Assembly: GCA_029264355.1 (NCBI GenBank)
Contig: JARIBW010000006.1
Location: forward strand, 20,218-84,217
Length of the DNA: 64,000 bases
Direction of reading: 5' to 3'
From: Collinsella sp.
GTDB taxonomy: Bacteria; Actinomycetota; Coriobacteriia; Coriobacteriales; Coriobacteriaceae
The notes beneath the pieces are model-generated. The model saw only the letters and a list, made by a program, of their open reading frames with translations. It ran no database searches and was not told the origin of the DNA. Below are positions 11,513 through 20,401 of this stretch, one piece after another. Both the position numbers and the translations under genes were made by a program. The number at the start of each line of letters is the position of its first letter. Position 1 is the first letter of the stretch.

Positions 11513-12430
11513 ATGAATCCGAACGCATTGACCTTCCAAGAGATGATTCTCAAGCTCGAGGAGTATTGGGCCGGCCATGGCTGCACCGTCATGCAGCCCT
11601 ACGATTCCGAGGTGGGTGCCGGCACGTTCCATACCGCCACGCTGCTGCGCAGCCTCGGCAAGAAGCCGTGGCGCGCGTGCTACCCGCAGCCCTGCCGTCG
11701 CCCCGCCGACGGGCGCTATGGCGAGAACCCCAACCGCATGCAGCACTATTACCAGTTCCAGGTGCTCATCAAGCCGAGCCCCGAGAACTCCCAGGAGCTG
11801 TACCTGGATTCCCTGACCGCCATCGGCCTCGATCCGGCCGAACACGACGTCCGCTTCGTCGAGGATGACTGGGAGAGCCCGACGCTCGGCGCCTGGGGCC
11901 TTGGCTGGGAGGTTTGGCTGGACGGCATGGAGGTCACGCAGTTCACCTACTTCCAGCAGGTCGGCGGTATCGAATGTGACCCGGTTCCCGTCGAGATCAC
12001 CTATGGCCTCGAGCGCATCGCCATGTACGCCCAGGGTGTGACGAGCGTCTACGACCTGGTTTGGAGCTACCTGCCCGATGGCACGCCCATGACCTACGGC
12101 GAGGTGTTCCTCGAGAACGAGCGCGAGTTCTCCGCCTATAACTTCGAGGTCGCCAACGTCGAGATGATGCGTCGGAAGTTCGATGATTTCGAGGCCGAAT
12201 GCCATGCGTGCCTCGACGCCAAGCTGCCGCTTCCCGCCTACGACTGCGTCATGAAGTGCAGCCACAGTTTCAACATCCTGGATGCCCGCGGCGCCATTTC
12301 CGCCACGGAGCGCGCCGCCTACATCCTGCGTGTCCGCACGCTCGCCAAGGCGTGTTGCGAGTCTTATCTGGCCGAGGTCGCCGGTGATGCGTCCGCGTCC
12401 GACCGCGCTGAGAAGGGGGAGGTGGCCTAA
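11513..12430 (+). CDS. glyQ: glycyl-tRNA synthetase alpha subunit
   Basis: [35 protein letters not shown]. Confidence 0.97.
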   Translation: MNPNALTFQEMILKLEEYWAGHGCTVMQPYDSEVGAGTFHTATLLRSLGKKPWRACYPQPCRRPADGRYGENPNRMQHYYQFQVLIKPSPENSQELYLDSLTAIGLDPAEHDVRFVEDDWESPTLGAWGLGWEVWLDGMEVTQFTYFQQVGGIECDPVPVEITYGLERIAMYAQGVTSVYDLVWSYLPDGTPMTYGEVFLENEREFSAYNFEVANVEMMRRKFDDFEAECHACLDAKLPLPAYDCVMKCSHSFNILDARGAISATERAAYILRVRTLAKACCESYLAEVAGDASASDRAEKGEVA

Positions 12431-14521
12431 GTGGCGAGCACCCGTGATTTCCTGTTCGAGCTCGGTGTCGAGGAGATGCCCTCGGCTCCGCTCAACAACG
12501 CCGTCAAACAGCTTGAATCCCTGATGGGCAAGGGTCTCGACGAGGCGGGACTCGCCCATGGCGCGATCCGCGTCATTTCCTCGCCGCGCCGTCTGGCCGT
12601 GCTCGTGGACGACGTCGCGGAGGCCACGGAGGAGATCCACTCCGTCCTGCGCGGCCCTTCCGCCAAGATCGCCTTCGATGCCGAGGGCAATCCCACCAAG
12701 GCCGCCGAGGGTTTTGCCCGCAAGAACGGCCTGAGTGCCGGCGATTTGGTCCGTCGGGAGGACGCTGATGGCACCGAGTACGTCTTCGCCGAGCAGAACA
12801 CCCCCTCCGAGCCCGCGTTGCCCATCCTGACCCGCGTGTGCGAGGGGCTCGTCTCGGCCATCCAGTGGCCGAACTACCGCAGCCAGCGTTGGGGGAGCGA
12901 GCATGCCACGTTCGTGCGCCCGGTCCGTTGGATCTGCTGCCTCTTCGGCGGGGAGGTCGTCCCGGTCTCCTTCGCCGATGTCATCAGCGGTAACACCACG
13001 CGCGGTCACCGCGTGCTTTCCCCCGGCGAGCACGTCGTCACCAATCCCGATGCGTACGAGGGCGTGCTCGAATCCGCGCATGTCCTGTCCGCGCAGCGTC
13101 GAGAGCAGGTCATCCGTGACGGCATCGCCACGGTCGAGTCCGAGCTCGGCGTGCACGTCGACACGCCGGCGAAGGTGTTCGACGAGGTCGTCAACCTCTG
13201 CGAGTGGCCGACGGTCCTCGTGGGTCATTTCGATGAGGAGTTCTTGAACGTCCCGTCCGAGATCATCTGCGAGTCCATGCTGTCCAACCAGCGCTACTTC
13301 CCGACGTATGACGCCGAGGGCAAGCTGACCCGTGCGTTCGTCGTGGTCTCCAACGGCGATCCCAAGGCCAACGCCACCGTGGTCGACGGCAACGAGCGCG
13401 TCGTCCGCGCCCGCCTGTACGATGCCAAGTTCTTCTACGACGAGGACCTCAAGATCGATCTCGAGGATTTCCGCGAGCGCCTCGCTTCCGTCGGCTTCCA
13501 GCAGAAGCTCGGCACCGTGCTTCAGAAGTCCGACCGCATGGAGGATCTCGCCCTCGCCATCGCACGCGAGGCGCATCTCGGCGCGCATGCGGCCTCCAGC
13601 GCCCAGCGCGCCGCGCATCTGGCCAAGGCCGACCTCGTGTCCTCCGCGGTCGTCGAGTTCACCAGCCAGCAGGGTGTGATGGGCGGCTACTATGCGGCCG
13701 CCGCGGGCGAGGAGCCCGAGGTCGCAGCCGCCATTCGCGATCATTATCGTCCCCGTTTCGCCGGTGACGAGCTTCCCGAGGGGATCGCCGGCTGCATCGT
13801 CGCCGTCGCCGACAAGCTCGACACCATCGCCGGTATGTTCGCCATCGACGAGCCGCCCACCGGTTCCAAGGATCCCTTCGCGCTGCGCCGTTCCGCCATC
13901 GGTGTGATCAACATCCTTCGCACGCGTTTGAAGTGCGGCTATGAGGCGATCGTCGAGGCCGCGCTCGACGGCTATCTTGAGCAGGGACTCCAGTTCGACA
14001 AGGCCGCAGTGGCCGAGTCCGTCTGCGCGTTCATCAAGGGTCGCATGGCCCAGATGGCCCGCGATGAAAGGGTCTCCTCCGACACGGTGGCCGCGGTTTC
14101 CGACGGCGATGTCACCGTTCCCGCGCACTTCTTCGAGCTCGCGCATGCCCTCGAGGAGGCGCGCTCCAACGATCGCGAGGCCTTCACCAACCTCGCCACG
14201 GCCTATGCGCGCGCCGCCCACCTCGCCGACGCCGCATTGGGCATCGAGGTCGACCGAGCGCTCATGGGAGGGGCCGAGCTCGCCCTGCTGGACGCGACCG
14301 ACTCCGCTCGCGATGAGGTGGCCTCAGCCCTCGACGCCCGCGATTTCAAGGCCGTCATCTCCGCCCTCGCCGCATTGCGCGGCCCCATCGACACGTTCTT
14401 CGACGACGTCATGGTCATGGACGAGGATATGGCCGTTCGCCAGAACAGGCTCCGTCTGCTCAACCGCTTCGAGAGCGTGTTCGCCGGCATCGCCAACATC
14501 GGTGAGATGGCTCGCAAGTAG
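12431..14521 (+). CDS. glyS: glycyl-tRNA synthetase beta subunit
   Basis: FLFELGVEEMPS...; follows glyQ; DALRR/HD-like tail; GTG start. Confidence 0.96.
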   Translation: MASTRDFLFELGVEEMPSAPLNNAVKQLESLMGKGLDEAGLAHGAIRVISSPRRLAVLVDDVAEATEEIHSVLRGPSAKIAFDAEGNPTKAAEGFARKNGLSAGDLVRREDADGTEYVFAEQNTPSEPALPILTRVCEGLVSAIQWPNYRSQRWGSEHATFVRPVRWICCLFGGEVVPVSFADVISGNTTRGHRVLSPGEHVVTNPDAYEGVLESAHVLSAQRREQVIRDGIATVESELGVHVDTPAKVFDEVVNLCEWPTVLVGHFDEEFLNVPSEIICESMLSNQRYFPTYDAEGKLTRAFVVVSNGDPKANATVVDGNERVVRARLYDAKFFYDEDLKIDLEDFRERLASVGFQQKLGTVLQKSDRMEDLALAIAREAHLGAHAASSAQRAAHLAKADLVSSAVVEFTSQQGVMGGYYAAAAGEEPEVAAAIRDHYRPRFAGDELPEGIAGCIVAVADKLDTIAGMFAIDEPPTGSKDPFALRRSAIGVINILRTRLKCGYEAIVEAALDGYLEQGLQFDKAAVAESVCAFIKGRMAQMARDERVSSDTVAAVSDGDVTVPAHFFELAHALEEARSNDREAFTNLATAYARAAHLADAALGIEVDRALMGGAELALLDATDSARDEVASALDARDFKAVISALAALRGPIDTFFDDVMVMDEDMAVRQNRLRLLNRFESVFAGIANIGEMARK

Positions 14522-14550
14522 CAAGCGGGCGCTGCGCCATAGCTTGATTG

Positions 14551-14570
14551 GAGGGTCCGCGAGGGCCCTC
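14551..14570 (+). terminator. intrinsic terminator after glyS
   Basis: GAGGGTCC GCGA GGGCCCTC TTTTCTT. Confidence 0.8.
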
Positions 14571-14708
14571 TTTTCTTGTGCGCGCGGGCCGTCTGTACGG
14601 CGCGCCCTCTTCGCCGTTCACCCAAACGAGCACGCCCCTCGACGTTGGATGCCAATGCCGTGCGATATAGTCGCACGTGATGGGAAGAGCCGATTGGAGG
14701 GGGTCTCC

Positions 14709-15581
14709 ATGACAGATCAGTCCGCGCGCCGGGTCGTACTCGTCGTTTCCGATTCACTGGGAGTGACGGGTTACGAAGTGGCTCGAGCCGCATGCGGTCA
14801 ATTCGACGGAGTCGATATCGCCATCGAGCGTCTCTCAAAGGTCAACGACGCATCCGTGGTCGAAGGGGCCGTCCGTCAGTTCTTGGACGAGGGGAGGGCG
14901 TTGAGCGTCCTGTACACCATCGCCGACGGATCCCTGCGTGACGAGGTCGGCGATCGCCTGAGGGCCATGGGGGTCAGCGGCGTCGATGTTCTCGGACCGG
15001 CGGTCCGGGCCCTCAGCGAGAGCTCGGGCATCGAGCCGAGCGGGATCGCGGGGTCCATCCATCGTACGGATGAGGAGTATTTCAGGCGGATCGAGGCCAT
15101 GGAGTATTTCGTCGAGCACGATGACGGGCGCGGAGCCGATGACCTGGATGATGCCGATATCGTGCTCATCGGCATCTCGCGCACGGGCAAGACGCCGCTA
15201 TCCATGTATCTTGCGCATCTTGGCTACCGCGTTGCGAATATCCCGTTGGTTCCGGGCGTGGAGCCGCCCGAATCCCTGTTTTCGGCCGATCCCGGCAAGG
15301 TGTTCGGCCTCATCTCCACGACCGAGGTCGTGTCCACGATTCGAGACCGTCGCCTCGGCGACGATATGAGTCGCGCCGTCGCCTTCGATTACGCCGATCC
15401 CGATCGTGTCCAATCTGAGATGGATGATGCGCGGGCGCTCATCAAAAAGCTCGGATGCATCACCGTTCGCACGGATGGGAAGGCCATCGAGGAATCGGCG
15501 GCCGAGATTCTCGAGCGCATGAGACAGGTGCGAATCGGTCGCGAGCTCCGCCAAGGGCGCTTGAGTGCGCAATCGATTTAG
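14709..15581 (+). CDS. pyruvate,phosphate dikinase regulatory protein (DUF299, kinase/pyrophosphorylase)
   Basis: VVSDSLGVTGYEVARAACGQF; DADIVLIGISRTGKTPLSMYLA; immediately upstream of ppdK. Confidence 0.92.
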   Translation: MTDQSARRVVLVVSDSLGVTGYEVARAACGQFDGVDIAIERLSKVNDASVVEGAVRQFLDEGRALSVLYTIADGSLRDEVGDRLRAMGVSGVDVLGPAVRALSESSGIEPSGIAGSIHRTDEEYFRRIEAMEYFVEHDDGRGADDLDDADIVLIGISRTGKTPLSMYLAHLGYRVANIPLVPGVEPPESLFSADPGKVFGLISTTEVVSTIRDRRLGDDMSRAVAFDYADPDRVQSEMDDARALIKKLGCITVRTDGKAIEESAAEILERMRQVRIGRELRQGRLSAQSI

Positions 15582-15715
15582 CATGTTCTAGCTGGAGTGG
15601 TATCTTCATAAGGTAACCATATGCACGACCGTCTGCCGCATGCATCGCGCCGTTCGGCCCCATATCCCCGCATCTTCACAGGTATTTCCAATCGCCCCCG
15701 TAGAGTTCCCTTAAC

Positions 15716-15729
15716 CCGCATATATGCGG
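15716..15729. promoter_or_regulatory. 14-bp perfect palindrome upstream of ppdK
   Basis: CCGCATATATGCGG, 47 nt before the GTG start. Confidence 0.45.
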
Positions 15730-15775
15730 TATGGCAAACTTCGTGGCCCGGCAATCGGGCCGATAGGGGGTCAGT

Positions 15776-18508
15776 GTGAGTACGAAGCAGCGCGTGTACA
15801 AGTTCGGAGGCGGCGTGGCCTCGCCCGACGTCACCGAGGGTGACGCCTCGATGAACTACATCCTCGGCGGTAAAGGTGCCAACCTCGCCGAGATGTGCCG
15901 GATCGGTCTTCCCGTGCCTCCGGGCTTCACCATCACGTGCCAGACTTGCGTCGAGTACGATGAGGCGGGAAATAATTGGCCCGAGGGAGCCCTCGACGAG
16001 ATCGAGGCGGCGACGCGCGACCTCGAGTCCCGTATGGGCAAGCGCCTGGGAGACGCCGGGGACCCGCTGCTCGTCTCGGTCCGCTCCGGAGCCCCGTTCT
16101 CCATGCCGGGCATGATGGACACCGTGCTCAACCTCGGCCTCAACGACGAGTCCGTGTCGGGCCTCATCGCCCAAACCGGCAACCCGCATTTCGCTTGGGA
16201 TTCATACCGCAGGTTCATCCAGATGTTCTCGAACGTCGTGCTGGGCATCGACGCCGACTTGTTCGAGAACGCGATCGCCGAGCGCCGCCTGATCGCCGGG
16301 GTCCGCACCGACGCCGAGCTCTCAGATGGGGACCTTCGCGATCTCGTCGGTGAGTTCAAGGCGATCTTCGCTCGCGAGGTCGATCCCGCGGCATATCCCG
16401 AGCTCGTCGTGAACGGAATCGTCACGTTCCCCGCCGATCCGCGTCTGCAGCTCCGCTTGGCCATCCAGGCCGTGTTCGGCAGCTGGATGAACGAGCGAGC
16501 CTGCATCTACCGTCAGCGCAACCGCATCCCCGACGACCTCGGCACCGCCGTCAACGTCCAGGTCATGGTCTTCGGCAACAAGGGCGAGACCTCGGCGACC
16601 GGCGTCGCGTTCACGCGCGATCCCGCTTGCGGCGCGCGGGGAACTTACGGAGACTTCCTCGTGAACGCTCAGGGAGAGGACGTCGTCGCCGGCATCCGCA
16701 ACACCGAGTCGATCTCCGATCTCGCCTCAGTCCCCGGCCTGGAGGAGGCCGCGGCCGAGCTCGACCGAGTCTTCGGCATCCTCGAGGGCCATTATCGCGA
16801 CATGTGCGATATCGAGTTCACCATCGAGCAGGGCAAGCTGTGGATGCTTCAGACGCGCGCCGGCAAGCGCACGGCCGCCGCTGCCCTGCGCATCGCGATC
16901 GACATGGTCGAGGAGGGCCTCATCTCCCGCGACGAGGCCCTCATGCGCATCGACCCCTCCCAGCTCGATCAGCTCTTGCACCCGCAGTTCGACACCTCCG
17001 CCGCTGTGGACGTGCTGGCGCGCGGCCTCAACGCCAGTCCCGGTGCCGCCGTCGGTGAGATCGTCTTCTCCTCCGACGACGCCGTCGCCCTCCACGAGGC
17101 GGGGCGTCCCGCCATCCTCGTGCGTTGGGAGACCAATCCCGATGACCTCAAGGGCATGGTCGCCGCGGAGGGCATCTTGACGAGCCATGGCGGGAAGACG
17201 AGCCATGCGGCCGTCATCGCTCGCGGCATGGGCACGCCGTGCGTCTGCGGCGTCGAGAGTTTCCGCATCGACGCCGCCGCAAAGGAGGTGCACGTCCTGG
17301 GTAGCGATATCGTGTTGCGCGAGGGCGATGTGATCTCCATCGACGGCGGCCGGGGCATCGTCGTCGCCGGGGCGGTGCCTCTGGTCAAGCCCGAGCTGAC
17401 CGGCGACTTGGATACCGTCCTCAATTGGGCGGACGAGGTGCGCCTCGACGAATCCGCCGGTCGCGGATACCACGTTCGCGTCAACGCCGACAATCCCGAG
17501 GACGCCGAACTCGCCCTCGAATTCGGCGCCGAGGCCATCGGCTTGTGTCGCACGGAGCATATGTTCCTGGGTGATCGCAAGCAGATCATCCAGTCCTTCA
17601 TCCTCTCCGATGATCCCGGCGTTCGAGCCCAGGCGCTCGAGGACCTGCTCACCGTCCAAACCGAGGATTTCGTCGCCATGCTGCGGACCATGACCGGTCG
17701 GGACATGGTCATCCGCCTCATCGACCCGCCTCTGCATGAGTTCCTCGACGACCCGCGGGAGCTTGCCGTGAAGATCGCGCGCGAAGAGGCACTGGGGCGG
17801 GATGTCTCCGACGAACGCGAGCGCCTGCGCCTCATCGACGCAATGATGGAGTCCAACCCCATGCTCGGCCTTCGCGGCGTCCGACTTTCCATCGTCTATG
17901 CCGATCTGCCGTTGATGCAGGTCCGCGCCGTCGCGTCTGCCGCCGCCCGTCTCAAGCTCGAGGGCTACGATCCTCGACCCGAGATCATGATCCCGCTTGT
18001 GTCCATCACCGAGGAGCATGTCCAAACCCGCGCGGTCGCCGAGCGCGTCATCGCGGAAGTCGAGGCCGAGTACGGCGTGAAACTCGACATCCCCATCGGC
18101 ACCATGGTCGAGTTGCCCCGTGCATGCCTGGTCGCCGGAGAGATCGCGGCTCACGCGGACTTCTTCTGCTTCGGCACGAACGATCTCACGCAGACGACCT
18201 TCGGATTCTCGCGCGACGACGCCGAGGCCAAGTTCTTGCCGGCCTACCTGCATGGCAAGGTCTTGTCCTCCAATCCCTTCGAGACCGTAGACCCCGCCGT
18301 GCTGCAGCTCGTGAAGATGGCCGTCGAGTCGGGCCGCGCCGTCAAACCCGAGATGCATTTCGGCGTCTGCGGCGAGCACGGTGGAGACCCGACGTCGATC
18401 GTCGATTTCTTCAACACGGCCGGCGTCGACTACGTGAGCTGCTCCCCTTATCGCGTGCCGCTTGCGCGACTCGCGGCCGCGCGCGCCAAGCTCATCGCCA
18501 CGCGCTAG
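15776..18508 (+). CDS. ppdK: pyruvate,phosphate dikinase
   Basis: KFGGGVA; LGGKGANLAEM; SVRSGAPFSMPGMMDTVLNLGLN; GGKTSHAAVIARGMGTPCVCG. Confidence 0.97.
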   Translation: MSTKQRVYKFGGGVASPDVTEGDASMNYILGGKGANLAEMCRIGLPVPPGFTITCQTCVEYDEAGNNWPEGALDEIEAATRDLESRMGKRLGDAGDPLLVSVRSGAPFSMPGMMDTVLNLGLNDESVSGLIAQTGNPHFAWDSYRRFIQMFSNVVLGIDADLFENAIAERRLIAGVRTDAELSDGDLRDLVGEFKAIFAREVDPAAYPELVVNGIVTFPADPRLQLRLAIQAVFGSWMNERACIYRQRNRIPDDLGTAVNVQVMVFGNKGETSATGVAFTRDPACGARGTYGDFLVNAQGEDVVAGIRNTESISDLASVPGLEEAAAELDRVFGILEGHYRDMCDIEFTIEQGKLWMLQTRAGKRTAAAALRIAIDMVEEGLISRDEALMRIDPSQLDQLLHPQFDTSAAVDVLARGLNASPGAAVGEIVFSSDDAVALHEAGRPAILVRWETNPDDLKGMVAAEGILTSHGGKTSHAAVIARGMGTPCVCGVESFRIDAAAKEVHVLGSDIVLREGDVISIDGGRGIVVAGAVPLVKPELTGDLDTVLNWADEVRLDESAGRGYHVRVNADNPEDAELALEFGAEAIGLCRTEHMFLGDRKQIIQSFILSDDPGVRAQALEDLLTVQTEDFVAMLRTMTGRDMVIRLIDPPLHEFLDDPRELAVKIAREEALGRDVSDERERLRLIDAMMESNPMLGLRGVRLSIVYADLPLMQVRAVASAAARLKLEGYDPRPEIMIPLVSITEEHVQTRAVAERVIAEVEAEYGVKLDIPIGTMVELPRACLVAGEIAAHADFFCFGTNDLTQTTFGFSRDDAEAKFLPAYLHGKVLSSNPFETVDPAVLQLVKMAVESGRAVKPEMHFGVCGEHGGDPTSIVDFFNTAGVDYVSCSPYRVPLARLAAARAKLIATR

Positions 18509-18542
18509 CAGCGCCCGTCCGGAAACAAGACCCCCTTTTCAT

Positions 18543-18570
18543 ACGGTGACCGCATTCGTGCGGTCACCGT
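18543..18570 (+). terminator. intrinsic terminator after ppdK
   Basis: Perfect 12-bp stem ACGGTGACCGCA TTCG TGCGGTCACCGT then ACTTTT. Confidence 0.85.
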
Positions 18571-18663
18571 ACTTTTGGTGTACTTTCGTTAACATGCAGT
18601 CGAATGGATACAATATGCTCCGTATGCGTCCACGCATCTCGACGCGTATGGATTTGAATCGTG

Positions 18664-18685
18664 CGACGGCTTCGACCGTCGTTTT
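18664..18685 (+). promoter_or_regulatory. terminator-like hairpin in the rnj leader
   Basis: CGACGG CTTCGA CCGTCG TTTT, 35 nt upstream of the start codon. Confidence 0.4.
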
Positions 18686-18720
18686 CGTTGCAGTGCAATC
18701 GAAAGGAGCCACATCAGTCT

Positions 18721-20400
18721 ATGGCAACCAACAACAAGAAATCGAACGTGACGCTCAAGGTCATCCCCCTGGGCGGTCTTGACGGCATCGGCAAGAACAT
18801 GACCGCCTTCGAGTGCGGCGACGACATGGTCCTCGTCGACGCGGGCCTCATGTTCCCCGACGACAACCAGCCCGGCATCGACCTCGTCCTGCCGGATTAC
18901 ACCTATGTGCTCGAGAACGAGCACAAGCTTCGCGGCATCATCATCACCCACGGCCATGAGGACCACACGGGTGCGTTGCCGTATCTTCTGCAGGATCTCA
19001 ACAACAAGGTGCCCATCTTCTCCAGCAAGCTCACCCTCGGCTTCATCGAGGGCAAGCTCTCCGAGTTCCGCATCCGCGCGCCCAAGTTCCGCGAGGTCAA
19101 GGGTGGCAGCCACATCAATCTCGGATGCTTCTCCGTGGAATTCTTCTCCACGACGCACTCCATCCCCGGAGCGCTCGGCGTGTTCTTGAAGACCCCCGCC
19201 GGCACCGTCGTCCACACGGGGGACTTCAAACTCGACCAGACCCCGATCGACGGCGTCACCCCCGACTATGGCGCGCTTGCCAAGTTCGGCAAGCAGGGCG
19301 TTGACCTGCTCATGTCCGACTCCACCAACGCCACCGTGCCCGGCTTCACCAAGTCCGAGGCCGAGGTCGGACCCTCGATCCTCCATGCGATCAAGAACGC
19401 CAAGGGACGCGTCTTCGTCGCCTCCTTCTCCAGCCACATCCACCGTTTGCAGCAGATCTGCGATGCGGCCAAGAAGTGCAACCGCAAGATCGTCGTCACC
19501 GGCCGCTCGATGCTGACCAACACGCGCGTCGCCCGCGAGCTCGGCTATCTCAAGGTCGACGAGAACGACTTGCTCGATGCCTTCGAGATCAACGGCATCC
19601 CCGAGGACAAGCTCGTCGTCATGTGCACCGGCTCCCAGGGCGAGCCGCTCTCCGCCCTCTCCCGCATGGCCAACGGCGAGCACAAGACGCTTTCCATCCA
19701 CGAGGGCGACACGGTGATCATCTCCGCCACCCCGGTCCCGGGCAACGAGAAGGCCGTCCAGCAGGTCGTTAACAGCCTGGCCAAGCTCGGGTGCGACGTG
19801 TACGACAAGAGCCGTGCGCTCGTGCATGTCTCCGGTCACGCCAGTCAGGAGGAACTCAAACTCATGCTCGCCCTCACCAAGCCGAGCTACTTTATGCCCG
19901 TCCACGGTGAGGCCGTCCATCTGCGCGCGCACGCCGCGCTCGGTCAGAAGATGGGCGTCCCCGCCAAGAACATCTTCGTGATCGACAACGGCGATTCGCT
20001 CGAGATGCGCGACGGCATCGTCAAGCGTGGGCGCTCCGTCGAGTCCGGCGTCGTCTACGTCGACGGCCTGCGCATCGGCGACACCGACCCGATCGTCTTG
20101 CGCGACCGTCAAAAGCTCGCGAGCGATGGCATGGTGACGGTCGTGGCCATGCTCGATATGAAGCGAAAGAAGATCGGCGATCTCGAGTTCTCCGGTCGCG
20201 GCGTCTCGTTCCCCATCGACGACCGCTTCTCCGAGGACGCCTCCGCGGCCATTCAGCGCGCGATCGAGAAGGGCAAGTTCAACTTCTCGAGTTCCGGCAC
20301 GGACGCCATCCGCAAGGCCGTGCGCGATGCGCTCTCGAATTACATCTGGAACAACAACCGCACGCGACCGATGATCATCCCGGTCGTCATGGAGGTGTAG
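18721..20400 (+). CDS. rnj: ribonuclease J
   Basis: PLGGLDGIGKNMTAFE; ITHGHEDHTGALPYLL; SGHASQEELKLMLALTKPSYFMPVHGE. Confidence 0.95.
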   Translation: MATNNKKSNVTLKVIPLGGLDGIGKNMTAFECGDDMVLVDAGLMFPDDNQPGIDLVLPDYTYVLENEHKLRGIIITHGHEDHTGALPYLLQDLNNKVPIFSSKLTLGFIEGKLSEFRIRAPKFREVKGGSHINLGCFSVEFFSTTHSIPGALGVFLKTPAGTVVHTGDFKLDQTPIDGVTPDYGALAKFGKQGVDLLMSDSTNATVPGFTKSEAEVGPSILHAIKNAKGRVFVASFSSHIHRLQQICDAAKKCNRKIVVTGRSMLTNTRVARELGYLKVDENDLLDAFEINGIPEDKLVVMCTGSQGEPLSALSRMANGEHKTLSIHEGDTVIISATPVPGNEKAVQQVVNSLAKLGCDVYDKSRALVHVSGHASQEELKLMLALTKPSYFMPVHGEAVHLRAHAALGQKMGVPAKNIFVIDNGDSLEMRDGIVKRGRSVESGVVYVDGLRIGDTDPIVLRDRQKLASDGMVTVVAMLDMKRKKIGDLEFSGRGVSFPIDDRFSEDASAAIQRAIEKGKFNFSSSGTDAIRKAVRDALSNYIWNNNRTRPMIIPVVMEV

Positions 20401-20401
20401 G

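Noticed and set aside
10868-14221. Very long antisense ORF (1117 aa) opposite lepB-glyQ-glyS; similar long antisense ORFs at 3039-4592, 16727-18379, 18589-20652, 21530-23374, 24773-26317, 29852-31330 and 61601-63883
   Set aside because: Each mirrors a confidently identified gene; high GC3 removes stops on the opposite strand. Translations are repetitive L/G/D/R/H-rich with no recognisable domain.
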